64,000 nucleotides of DNA, from NCBI GenBank assembly GCA_030248215.1, contig JASANG010000463.1:124001-188000 (forward strand), in the 5' to 3' direction. This document shows, piece after piece, positions 25,525 to 37,500 of the stretch. The translations under genes were made by a program, and so were the position numbers. Numbering within the stretch: the stretch's first letter is position 1; every line of letters starts with the position of its first letter. A model generated the notes under the pieces. It was not told the origin of the DNA. It worked only from the letters and a program-made list of their open reading frames with translations, and made no database searches. Origin of the DNA: Enoplolaimus lenunculus (lineage: Eukaryota > Nematoda > Enoplea > Enoplida > Thoracostomopsidae).

Positions 25525-25665
25525 CAGTTACGGATCCAGAAATGGGTAAGAGTGACCCAGATCATTAAAAAACTTTGATAACATGGTACGCTTGCTGTAT
25601 TCACGAGCTCTTTACGCAATATATTTTGCACCTTCCCGTCAGAAATTTCTGGATCCGCCACTCAG
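25525..25665. mobile_element. Small hAT-like element
   Basis: Left end CAGTTACGGATCCAGAAAT and right end AAATTTCTGGATCCGCCACT are inverted. The flanks ACCGTCAA (25517-25524) and ACTGTCAA (25666-25673) match at 7 of 8. It lies 58 bp after the ShK-nitrobindin stop, so it may form part of the 3' UTR. Confidence 0.75.
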
Positions 25666-26023
25666 ACTGTCAAGGTTTCGATCGAGCTGTAACAACTACT
25701 AGTCAAATATTGGAGTTTTATATCGAGTTATCGTGTATTGAATGAATTAAATTGTATATCTGTTGTGATGAAGTATGTAAATAGGTAAAGCAATAAGTTG
25801 TGCCAAATCATGCAGTGTTCGTTGATTTAAGGTCCCTAAAATGAATTTTCAGTTTAACAATAGGCCCTCTAATTCTAATTATGATGTAAGTATTTTAAAA
25901 CCTGGGCTTCAAACTAACGCTTGCGTTCACCAAATTGGCTATACCTCCCAAAAACGAAGCTTACTGCGAGGTAGGTACGCTGCTCTTTGATTTGCAAAAA
26001 CATTTGGTTTTCAAGTCCAATCA

Positions 26024-26231
26024 CACTGCAAAATGGTGAGTCAGATTGACTCTCTCCGAAATAGGGTTTTCGTGGCTAGACGAATTGAGTCAAATTCGAC
26101 TCTGCCAGAGTTAAGCGTGCGACTCAGTGATTCGAATTTGATACTGGTGGAGTCGAATTTTTACTCAAGTGGTGTAGACCCGAAAAGCCTATTTTGGACA
26201 AAGTCAATTTGACTCACCATTTTTTGCAGCG
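26024..26231. mobile_element. GAGTCAAATTTGACTC foldback element
   Basis: Ends CACTGCAAAATGG and CCATTTTTTGCAGCG. Both arms are full of GAGTCAAATT and AATTTGACTC, so nearly the whole element is self-complementary. Other copies are at 37226, 48959 and 60450. Confidence 0.8.
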
Positions 26232-26474
26232 TATATATACAATGCACACTCATGATATAGACAGGACCGGACCAGAAGAGTAGAACGACCCTTCCTGCTA
26301 ATGCTTGTGGTCGGGTCCGGTCCGATTTAAGCTTACTCCACGGTCGGTTCACTTTAGGCCGGTCTGCTCTCAAATATAAATATCCGGGCAAAATGGTGCG
26401 AACGAAAAATCGCAGAAATCGGTATTTTTTATGTTTTCTGAAGGCTTTATAAAGTGATTGCTGTAGTAATAGCA

Positions 26475-26548
26475 TTCGGTAACCGAATAACAGAGGGGTC
26501 CGCTCTGGAGAGGCCAAATATACGTCTCCCGCTGGTCACTACAGTATA
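26475..26548. mobile_element. Short remnant of GTGACCCGAATA family
   Basis: GTAACCGAATAACAGAGGGG followed by CTCTGGAGAGGCCAAATA and GGTCACTACAG|TA, matching the right part of 12682-13119. Confidence 0.65.
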
Positions 26549-26750
26549 GCATCCACAAGAGTTTAGAATCGCGAAACAAAATTGTAAAATTGCAATACTT
26601 AGTGAACCGCTTAAGAACAACAACAATGATTGGTCGACTTTAGGTGCAGACAGGCGGTCTGTCACCGCCGCACCGGTCCCGTCCCAGTCCTATACGCAGT
26701 TGGACTGTAAACCGCATAGTGTTTTGTGGTCAACCGATATAAACTAATGT

Positions 26751-26980
26751 ACACTATTTCAACAGTGATTCATACATGCAGGGTGGTTCGCAGCATTATT
26801 TTTTATAGAACAATGCCTTAACAACTTTGCTGCGACGTCTATCTAAAAAATTTAAACTCTAATGCACACTATTTCAACAGTGATTCATACATGCAGGGTG
26901 GTTCGCAGCATTATTTTTTATAGAACAATGCCTTAACAACTTTGCTGCGACGTCTATCTAAAAAATTTAAACTCTAATGC
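26751..26980. repeat. Exact 115-bp tandem duplication
   Basis: Positions 26751-26865 and 26866-26980 read identically on inspection. The unit starts ACACTATTTCAACAGTG and ends AAACTCTAATGC. CTAATG just before the first copy also occurs at each unit end, possible microhomology. The identity implies a recent event or an assembly join. Confidence 0.9.
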
Positions 26981-27290
26981 TTCAAAATCTTATAACCACT
27001 TGGAATTAAGTGGTATCAACTTAGCTTAAAAGCGTTCATATGCGTATAACTGCCAATATAAACTGCGCTAAATTATTACGTATAATTTGGGAAAAATTTC
27101 ATAGAATAAAGTCAAATCCGGAACTGTCTATGGGAAATCAGCGGTGCAAAACGTTTTTAACAAAATTTTTACGTTGTAAAAATTGTTAATATTTTGTATT
27201 AATATTAATTCGGTAACAAATCTAAACCTATTTGGTACAATGCTCAATTCATACACTTCTACAGGCTCCCTACACGAAAATATATGCAAG

Positions 27291-27502
27291 GGCCCATGTT
27301 GTATACAACAGGGCCGGATCGTTTTCCGAAGGGGCTGTAATAGAGCCAGTATAAGCTTTAGACTAAATTTTTTGCTTAGGCTTAGGGCTTAGGCTTAGGG
27401 GCAGGCTCATCCTCACGCTTAGGCTGAGGTTTAGGCTTAGGCGTAGGCTTAAGAATATGCATATATTACTGTTCCGGCCCTGTTCTATATATACATCGGC
27501 CC
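27291..27502. mobile_element. TTAGGC-type TIR element
   Basis: Ends GGCCCATGTTGTATACAACAGG and CCTGTTCTATATATACATCGGCC. The interior has AGCTTTAGACTAAATTTTTTGC, GCTTAGGCTTAGGG and AAGAATATGCATATA, as in 13246 and 57368. No clean target duplication seen. Confidence 0.8.
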
Positions 27503-27958
27503 AAGATTTATACACCTGCATGATTATATATAGATTGATTTCTTAACACCCATGAAACTTTTACACAAAGTATACATGAGTAATTGCAACGGTTGCGAAC
27601 TTTAGTTAAACACATTCTATACGGCCCGGTTTAGTACTGTATATGGTCAATAAACTTGTAAACTGGTTGTGCCAACGAACAATTATTCGCAGCACAGTAT
27701 CACACAGACTCTGAAAACGCGTAAACCAGTTTTTAGCTATGTTCTTTAAGAGGCTTTAGTTCCTGTTTAGACGGAAATTAGGTTAGGACACATGTTGTTT
27801 GTTGTGGTAGCGAATATTATGCTTCATATCCGTTTGAATTGTAAAGCTTCGTTTGTCTAAGCTCTGACTCAGGTGATTTTAAGTCGAAAAACACTGTTTT
27901 ACTAAAGTTATGTATATACTGCTCAGCACTTAACCGCATACATTTTTTGGCCAACGCG

Positions 27959-28089
27959 TAGAACAGGGCTCTAACAATAGTGTAAGCATATTTGTAAGCC
28001 CAAGCCTTAACCAAAAATTAGTCTAAAGTTTAGCTGTACTTCAGTGCAGTCCCGCAGAAAAACGTTCCGCCCCTGATCTTTATGGGCCC
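27959..28089. mobile_element. TTAGGC-type TIR element, reversed, left end worn
   Basis: AGAACAGGGCTCTAACAATAG at the left and CGTTCCGCCCCTGATCTTTATGGGCC at the right. The interior is TAAGCATATTTGTAAGCCCAAGCC and AAAAATTAGTCTAAAG. Confidence 0.7.
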
Positions 28090-28657
28090 GTTTTTTCAAG
28101 CTGCCAAAGTAAATAGCAGATTATAGGGCAAACTTTGAACCAGGCAAAAGTGTCTAATTTCAATTAATACGCTCTTGACCCTCGACAGGACGCCAACTCG
28201 ATTTTTGGCTACGGTATAATAAAATGGAACGAAACTGGTTGTTGAAGCTTTTATAATTAGGGTTTGAGGATAATGCTGACAGATCGAATTAAAAAATCAA
28301 AGAAAACTCAAAACTGCATACTTTTCTTTTTTCGAGTTGAAAATTTCAGGTTATCAGTAGACGATTTATTAGATAACTGCTATTTTTAATATATATTATA
28401 AACTCTTATAGGCATTTTTGCATTTTGCAATATAGCTGCGTTTGACTAATAATATATATTGCAGGTTTTGCGCAAAATTATCTGTTGCTGGGCCCCCGGT
28501 TCAAAGCGTATACAACGTAGGAACATGGAGATATGTCTTTCGTTAAAATTCTGGATAAATAAGAAAAATAGAACTTTCATAGAGTAAAATTTCAACTCGC
28601 TGGTTTCACTCAGTCATATAAAGTTTTACATACGTGTAGTTATGCAGCGTTCAAAAT

Positions 28658-29040
28658 AATAAATTTCACTGCGCCATCGGGAATGACATGATGTAATGAT
28701 AACGAGTGGCAGTTTCAAAAATTGCCACTCGTTAACCCAACCGTACTACAAATTTCAATCTAACCCTGCCATAGCTCGCGTCACAAAAATTTTTGTGACA
28801 CGAGTTAGGGTAGGGATAACAGTTACCAGGACACTCACAGCACATATATGGACTAAATACAAACACCATGTGTGTTGACCTACGTGTCAGAAAATACAAC
28901 AAACATAGATATATAATATAAGTACTCAATTTTTAAAATTGACAACTAAATACGGTAGGGTTAACGATCCGTTATATTGATATTCAATTGCCACTCGTTA
29001 ACCCTACATGTTGTCCCCGGTGGCGCAGTGAAATTTATTA
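28658..29040. mobile_element. TIR element with hairpins, CACTGCGCCA ends
   Basis: Termini AATAAATTTCACTGCGCCA and TGGCGCAGTGAAATTTATT are inverted repeats. Inside are a near-perfect hairpin at 28702-28734 (ACGAGTGGCA..TGCCACTCGT), a second hairpin at 28776-28806 around AAAATTTTT, and a third copy of CCACTCGTTAACCC at 28991. Non-coding; family not assigned. Confidence 0.75.
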
Positions 29041-30504
29041 ATATTGTGAATGCTGCATTACATCCTTCAAAAATGAATTCCTGGCTACGAGTTTGCGAGC
29101 TTACTTATATATATTTGGCAGCATCATCCAGTGACAAGCTAAACTGGTTTAATATAATTTTATATTTTGCAGACTTTATAAGAAAGAAAAATATCATTCA
29201 TAGACGTAAAGTCGCAATACTTGTCGTTGCGAAAACGGTAGGAAATGAATATTTCGGTAAGAATTGTGAACCCTAAACTTGAAAACATATCTTAATTATG
29301 TAGTTAGTATATATTAAATATTTTTAACCTATTATCCAATTTCTACTGGCAATTCTAGAAAGCTGAAAATATAAAAAGAAAGACTACATCAAAGTATATA
29401 CCGCTATAAATGTTTTGAGTAAGCAAGACAAGCGTGAAACTGGTTGAAGTATATTTATCAACATTGGTACTTGGCACATGCACAGCTTTCTGCATCAGTG
29501 GGTGGTCCGCTTGTAGCAGCGAAGTGTTTTCCATGAAGAACTTGTCAATTTAAATAGTGTTTCGGTTGATTTAACTTGAATTTTTTTACAAAAATTTGAT
29601 TCCACGAATTTCTGAAATGGTCGTCTGTGTTCGGAACATTTGTTTGGCAACAGCGCATTTATAATTTGCCATTTAGAATTTATTAAAATGGTAAAGGGTT
29701 AACGTTAATATTAAAAATCCACGAACCTATATATTCTGGAATGACGGTATGGCTTTGAATTGTTAGTTACGTTGTAAAGTAAGCCTTCTATAGTCGTAGT
29801 GGCGACGCATAGTTTATTTTAACCGGTGGAACGTCCTATCCGTGAGTGTTTTTCAATTATCAACCCACTCGCTATTAGGTTAGTCGCCAACATTTTCATA
29901 TGCGATTCTCTTTTATACAGTGATCTTATTTAGAACAGCTTTGGTGTTTTCCAGAAAAATTGAATCCATCTTGAAACGAGTTTTTGTTAAAAACCGAAAA
30001 AATGAAAAACATGTACTTTTATTTCAGCAAATTAAATGACGTTTAATAGATGCTAAGTCTGGTACCAAAATGATACTTAGAGAATCACATGACTATTTTA
30101 CATTATATCAACATTTTATAAAATATGATGAGCATAGGTTACACAACGCAAAACTGTCAGATGCCAAAAATTGGCATCTTCGTCAAAGAATCTGCTAACA
30201 TTATTTGTAGTTTTAGTTATTTAATTAATCAGAAAGTTTGAAATTGCGTCTACTTCCAATTCAGCTTCGTAAACAGTTACAGTGAACGCAAGCAGCTAAA
30301 CGTCTAGTATAGACAAACAAGTATTACAAAATATAAGTCATAGCCGTTGACACTTATGTTGTAGGTACCCGCGGGTCGCGTGCGACTCTGTTCGTTACCC
30401 ATTTTCCTCTCTTCTGCGGGTTACTTTAGCATTACTGGTTTATTCAGAGCCAGAACTGTAGAGACGGCTGCGTGAATATTTAAGTAGAAGCTCTTTCAGA
30501 TTCA

Positions 30505-30574
30505 GGCCCATGTAAAGGCTTAGGCTTAGGAAGATGGTTACAATACTGTTCCGCCCATGTTCTTTACATTGACC
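30505..30574. mobile_element. 70-bp TTAGGC TIR element with perfect 8-bp duplication
   Basis: GGCCCATGTAAAGG..CTTAGGCTTAGG..CTGTTCCGCCCATGTTC..ACATTGACC. CAGATTCA flanks both sides exactly (30497-30504 and 30575-30582). It is the shortest copy, so the ends plus one TTAGGC tract are all that is retained. Confidence 0.85.
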
Positions 30575-30639
30575 CAGATTCATGAACAAGGTGAATTGCC
30601 ACTTGTAACATAAGAGGAGAGACTGATATTCATTTTAGA

Positions 30640-31006
30640 CTGATATTCATTTTGCCCCTTCAGAGGGTATCCTCATGTGATTCGGTTACGTAGAGTTACT
30701 TAATTTTAGTTTGCCCCATGTCTGTTGGACCCAACATCCTTCTTTTATATCCTTTTTTGGCAAGAACTTCCCTTGAAGCATTTTTGTTGATTACTCTATC
30801 CCTGAATTTAATAAAGTTTTACCAATAGTTTGAGTCTCTGCTGCGTTTGTCTACAGGCTACGCCATTGTTTTGCATTGGCCTCTCTTATAGACTCTAATT
30901 TGGACTTCTGAACTCTATCGACTCACGGACTGTAAAGAACGTATACTGACTCCTATTGATTGGTACTCAAAATGGAGACCACTTGCTCCCCCTATCATTC
31001 GGTAAC
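30640..31006. mobile_element. Degenerate GTGACCCGAATA-family copy
   Basis: Shared blocks are CCTTCAGAGGGTATCC, ATTCGGTTACGTAGAGTTA, ATTGATTGGTACTCAAAATGG and CCCCTATCATTCGG, in the reverse orientation of 12682. Its right end is interrupted by the hAT-like insertion at 31007. Confidence 0.65.
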
Positions 31007-31440
31007 CAGTGGCGGATCCAGGATTTTACAGTGGGGGGGCAAAATTTCATAGGTAATAAACTTATTTTTGACCCACATACAAACCATGAACTGTTGCAAC
31101 AAAATTAACTTCTTTACGGTTCGTACAATTGAGATGACTCACAAGTAAAACTAACGCATCAACGCAATTTATATCTAAACACCAGGGTGGCAACATAAGT
31201 TCAGATTTGGTTTCACGCTGACACAAATTTAAAGGCTCGGATTCAGAAGCAAATTTAGTTTTGAAAAAGCAAAGTCCAGTTAGCTTCAGCAACATCTGTT
31301 TTTGTTTTTGAATGAGTTAGGCCTGCCTGCTAATTTCGGAACAGCGTAGAACAGCAATTGACACTCTATATAATTTTTGTTGAGATGCTGTTGGGGGGGA
31401 GGCACGACCGGGGTGGCCTCCCCCCATGGATCAGCCATTG
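31007..31440. mobile_element. hAT-like non-autonomous element
   Basis: Starts CAGTGGCGGATCCAGGATT and ends CATGGATCAGCCATTG, inverted and imperfect. The flanks TCGGTAAC (30999-31006) and TCGGTAGT (31441-31448) match at 6 of 8. G-runs lie near both ends. The 434-bp interior has no transposase. It sits in the end of a GTGACCCGAATA-family copy. Confidence 0.75.
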
Positions 31441-31572
31441 TCGGTAGTTTATTGACAACAATTGAATTTAATTTAGTAACAATGTATTAATGTAAAAATC
31501 GTCTATATATGATACTGATGCTCATTGTAAAAATCTTTTTTGGAAACGGATAATTTAAATCAAGCTTACGAC

Positions 31573-34500
31573 ATGACAGACTCAACTAACGTCCAACCGG
31601 TTAAACCTGTCCCGCGGCCAACTGAAACATTATACAACCTTACGGTGAGTTTAAAGCTGCTATCTAATTTCTGTAGCGACAATTACTGGCTCACGGATCT
31701 GAACAACAGTTTGTATTTTTAATGGAAAAATTTTCAATTTGTATGATTTAGTTTAAACTGAAGCGGTATATATTCGTTAAATGCAGTCAAGATTTTTGGT
31801 GAAACAGTATTAGGTACAGTGCAACCTGGTGTGGATATAAAGTTGTTGTAGTATTTGTATGATTCGTTTTAGCAATTGGAATTGAATTGAGCGGCAGCTG
31901 TTCCTAGTTTTGCGCCGAGTCTAGTTGGCAAAATTGATATCTCAAGGGTTTAAGATCTTGCCGAATAAAAAACAGTACTCATCTGCTCAACACCTAAATG
32001 CAGAAACCATACAGCTGTTATCACAGCGTAGCAAGGGTCATTGGCCTTAAATGTTACAAATTTTACCCGTGTCCTGTGCACTTTTATTTAGTCTCATAGT
32101 GTAAAATGTTGAATAAATATTTCTGGTTTGCCCGAAGCTTAGTAAAAGGTGACAATGACAATCTATATAATTAGCATCGGGTTGAGTTCGTAAGATAACA
32201 GGTACTGCAGAGAATAATCGCGGTTATTAAACCAACTTTTTCAGGTTGTATTGCGAATTAGGCCGCTGTCTTCAGAAGAAAAATCTGAAGGCTCATATGT
32301 TATTGCGTACAAACTCGACGAAAGAGTATGTTTTGAGAAACATTACACCGAAACGAAGCCTAAATGATTATATAAAAGAAACAAGAAAGCTATTTAGTAT
32401 ACGCAATTCGCTTATTTAGATAAATTTGAAGTAGCTACACGCATCACATCGAGTTAGCTATTAATTCAATTGTATGATCCTGCAGCGATAGCCAAACTCA
32501 ATAATCCACCAGATATTTGTTCTGAAAATCCTAAATTGCTTAGACTGATGTTTGGCAGAATAACATGCCTTATACATATATTAATGTTTTCGGCTCTCGT
32601 TGCAAGCTTATACAATTTAATTAGCAGATTCGACGTGACAACCTGTACAGGCACGGAACGACATAACCCTGAACGCAGACGACTTAAGCAGAACCGCTTC
32701 ACTTTATTGTTTCGCAAGTTACGATTTTATGGAACATTAAGGTGACGCCGTACTTGTCGTGCGAAGCCGTCTTGCGCCTAAGTTAAAACCAATTTTGTTT
32801 ACAAATTGACATACTTAATATTTATTAGCAAATTGCAAATTGACACAATTCTAACTTTGTATTTCTAAATCTTTTAATTTGATCGGAACCTTTTGACTTA
32901 AAGTGATGATCAAATGTTCCACATTTAAGTACAGTTATACGTGTTGCAGGTGGTTGTCCTTCGTGATGCCTTTGATGTTATGACAAAACAGCCAAATGTT
33001 CGTGAAAAACACTTTTTATTTGACAGAACGATTGGTGCTGATGCGAATCAGGTTTATTTACTTTTACTGGTTTGCTGCAAAAAACACTACTAATGTTCAA
33101 GAATTTGTTAGTTTTTATAAATTTGGTCAAATACTATCTATTTAGCAGCTATATTGATAAGCATTAACTCAATTCGTCGCCCGACAACTTGTAAGCCGAA
33201 CTTTTATCAACTCTACATTTCGTCGCCCATCATTATGCTTAAGCTTAGGCTTAGGCTTAAGATTACGCTTTGAATTATGCTTAGATTTCTTGTTAGGCTT
33301 TGGACGACTGTTGGGTGAAAAGTTGTCGCGAGAGACGAATTGTCGTCTCTCCCAAACAATCGAAGTTCAACAGCTGCGAATCTAAAATTCCGCACAGTAG
33401 TACTATGGCGTATTTACTAATTAAACGCTTAAAATGAGCTGAATTTCGAAACTCGACATTACTAATTAGCGGCAAATGTAAAGAACAGGGGCGGAAGAGT
33501 ATTATAATCATATTCCTAAACCTAAACCTAAGCCTAAGCCCAAACGTAAGCGTAAGCGTAAGAACGAGCATATTCCTAAGCCTAAGCCTAAGTGTAAGCC
33601 AAGCAAAGAATTAGTCTAAAGCTATAAATTACTTTATTCTAGCCCCATAGAGGAGCGTTCCGCCCCTGATGTTTACATGGGTCCTAATTAGCGAACTAAG
33701 TGCAAGCTTGGATTACTTAATATCAAAGCACTTTAAAGCGCGCGTTAGCCAAAATAATGCATTTCTGCAGAAATCATCAATAGTGATATATACATGCTAA
33801 TGATATTAGGCATTGCAAACTTAAACATTTTTGAAACTACCAGTATAGGATTTAGCATACTGTAATGACCCGAATAAGAGGTGGGGACTGATATTTTTAG
33901 GCCTCTCCAGAGGGAACCGCCTGTTATTTAGTTACGGACTGTTATTTCTCTGTTAACCCACTCTTCTTTACTGATATATATTTGGTATTGCAACTATCCT
34001 TGAATTGAACATTTATTTGTCTTGTATCAACACCTTGAGCGATAAAACAAAGTTATATTTAAGAACGTACTTTAAAAACTAAATATGTTTTAAAGTTGCG
34101 AACGCAATTTCATCTGGTGCTGGAGTCATTACAATTTTGGATAATTAAGATTTATGGACTCTAATTAGGGTTTAGGGACTCTATCCGCTAACGGGATCTT
34201 ATTAGGGAAATGAACTCCAATTAGTCGGGACTCATAATGGGAACCCCCTCTTATTACCCCCTTCTATTCCTGTCACTTCGATTTTTCAGAAAGAAGTTTA
34301 CGACAGGACAACAAAATCCCTCATACACGGGTTATTCGATGGGTACAACGCAACTGTATTCGCTTATGGCGCAACAGGTTTGAACTCAGGACTGTAACTA
34401 CGTCTGAATTGAAACAAGCGTCCTGGTTGCGATCTAAAAATTTCTTTACAGCGTCGAACAATGTTTATGTTGCAAAAGAAATTTTCACTGCCCCCTCTGC

Positions 34501-37500
34501 AAAGTGATATATATGTGGGAGCATATCAAAGTCAAGGAATATCTTCAATGAAAAGCGTGAAATTTTATTTAATTTTAAATGTTGAAATTGTTTCAAAATC
34601 AGATGAAAAATCAAACATTTTGTTGAGTGTTATTTAAACATTCGGAAGAAATATGAACTATTTTGCAAGTTTGCTTTATGTTTAGGGTTCTTTAATGCGG
34701 ATGAGAATCGATTGTATTACTTGAAGAGGGAAGTTTGATCGATGTTTATTTAAATTTTGCTGAATGCTTTTTAATAACGAGAAGTCAAAAAACATAAAGC
34801 AGATCATGCTTCGCTCTTCATGTAATGGCATCGAATATCCCCCGCACCAAAACACTGAAATTAAACAGACAAAATCGTTCACATTTATTCCAAATGTTTA
34901 AATAACAAGCATCGAAAATGTTAAATTTTTCATCAGAATTTAAAACAATTTTGGAGTTTACAGCTAAATCAAATTTTAAACTTTTCTTTGAAGATATTCC
35001 TTTTCTTATACTACATTCATCACACATATAGGCGCTTTCTTACTTTCTCCCACAAGGTAAATTATCCCGCCCCACGATGCAAAAAAATTTTCTTTATTTA
35101 GGTTCTGATGGGTGATGCGCGGCTCCCCTTAACCCCCACAAATTCAGGGAACGCCAACAAGTTATAGACGCTGTTGTTTTTCAAACATAGACACTATTAG
35201 CAATTTATTATTGTAACACTGAAAATTTCAAACGAAGTACTTTTATACTTTGTCCACGGCGTTCTAGTGTGCGATCCGCTTACTGCGGAATTTTTAGGGG
35301 ACTGTAGCATCCTATCCTGCCTAGCGTTCCTTAAAACTGAGTACTAAAATTGTGTGTGGCTTCTTGAGCGTATCGTTCGGTGCTTTTTCGCTATGAAATA
35401 TCGTTGCCGACTCAGTCACAAATGTTTAATCTGCCGCTTAATATTTGTGCTAACGCAAATGTTAATTTTGAAGGTTCTGGCAAAACGTACACAATGGTCG
35501 GAACCAGCGAGAAACCGGGTCTGATGGCACGCGCACTTGACGATGTCTATAAGCAAGTCAAAGCAACGGAGCCGGAAACTGGTCCGGAGTACGATATCCG
35601 GATGTCCTATTTGGAGGTATGTTTGTTGCGCAATAGTTGCAAAAATATAGAAAAGTGTATTAATATGAACAGAAGCAGAAATTGGCTTTGCGTTGTATTT
35701 TTTTACGAAGTCGCAGATTTGTCGCAGTAAGCTAACAAATTAACCTTAATTTTACACCAAACAGAGTTAAACAGGTTTGATTTGCGTTGTACTTTTTACA
35801 AAGCTGAACATTTATCGCAGTAATCTAACATATCAACCTTAGTTTTTACACCAGAGTTAAATAGGTGAAGTAACTTGGAATAGACGTATATCGAAAACCA
35901 ATGCAATACAACAATGTTTACTGTCGCCTCGAATTCGTTTTATGTTGCTATAAAGCACAATAGACGCTACGAACACGACATTGACATTCTATTAACTTCA
36001 CTGGCGAATTAGGCCCTTAGCCACGTCACCTTGATAGGGCGCCGCGGGGCCCGTTTTTTTTTTCTTTTTTCCTTTTTCAACCACCCTATTTTACCAAAAA
36101 TTTCTTTTCCCCACACTCTTCTTTTCAATTCGGACCACTGGTTTTGTGAGGAATCAGCCTACACCCGGGGTGATAGGTTTTATCCAGGAGCAGGAATGCG
36201 CAAGAATATGAGTGTTCTAGCCCGAAATTTGGGGCAGTGTAATCCAGTCGTGGTTGTGCCTACCGGCTTGCAGCAGGATAGAAGTTTATCTGTGTGTTCA
36301 ATATAAAACGTTCTAAAATAGTTGGATGATGACGGAAAAATCTGACTGCGCAACATTCCATCGCACTACCATAAGTTTGGAATCACCAATGCTATGTGGC
36401 ATAGGGTTACCTGCAGGCTTCCAACCTTATAGAAACCACCCAAATAAGATAAATGCGAAGAGTTTTTCAACGTTTGGGAAAGTATTTTGCACACCCCTGT
36501 ATATAACGGGGCCGAAAAACTCAATCAGCACTCCCAAAAACTGCACGTAGTGGTTTTGATGGCTTGTCACCATTGAAACATATTGTCGGTTTTTGGATTG
36601 CAGGAGGCCCCTTTGTGGGGGAGAGCCGGGGCCAAGGCCCCTGATACGCCATCTAATCAGGCGCTGGAAATTCAGTAATTAATATGCAGTTGTGAGCAAC
36701 AGTTCACTCATATAAACTTTATGACTGCAACCGTTCCTAAGCCAGATTGCCGATTAGCATAAATCTATATATTTAAAGCTGGAATGTTCCACATTTGTAT
36801 TTTGGGCAAGTCTCTTCATTACTTTGCTTGCAATGTTTTGTTTACGTATAAACGTGATTGTTCTGTGAAAAGAAAATCTGCATACTTATACATTTTTGTG
36901 TATTCGCTAACTTTTGCGCATTGCACAAAACCGACAACGATATTTATTGCACTATAAACTACGTATTAGAATTGTGTTTAGTTTTATTTCAGCTGTATAA
37001 TGAGCAAATACGTGACTTGCTTGAACCAAATTCTGGCGTACTTGAACTTCGTGAGGACATGCATGGATCCGTTCAAGTCGCAGGATTAACAGAAATAAAA
37101 GCAACGTCAGCGCGTGATGTAAGCATCGATATTGCTAAATTTCAAGGGACAGAGTGTATATGAATTATAAACTTGTCTCAATATTTTCTAAGTGTGCCGT
37201 AGTGTTTGCAAATAGAGTCCAATCACACTGCAAAAAATGGTGAGTCAAATTGACTCTATCCGAAATAGGCTTTTCCTGACTACACAAAGTGAGTCAAAAT
37301 TTGACTCCGCCTGAGTAAAAATTCGATTCAATTTGACTCTGGCGAAGTCGAATTTTTACTTAGCTTGTGAAGTCAGGAAAAGCCTATTTCGGAGAGAGTC
37401 AGTTTGACTCACCGTTTTTGCAGTGGGAACTGATCATCCGACTGCACTACAGAGTTTGAACCAAAATCGCAAGTATACTAAATTTATAAATATTTTTAAA

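Larger units (their letters stand above)
25467..31572. other. Intergenic repeat-rich region
   Basis: Between the ShK-nitrobindin stop and the kinesin ATG. Contents: hAT-like copies (25525, 31007), foldback 26024, an exact 115-bp duplication (26751), telomere-like copies (27291, 27959, 30505), a TIR element at 28658 and Tc1/mariner-like fragments (26475, 30640). No coding exon was recognised. Confidence 0.6.

Noticed and set aside
31062-31295. 77-codon minus-strand frame inside the hAT-like element as a transposase remnant
   Set aside because: Too short and without recognisable transposase motifs.
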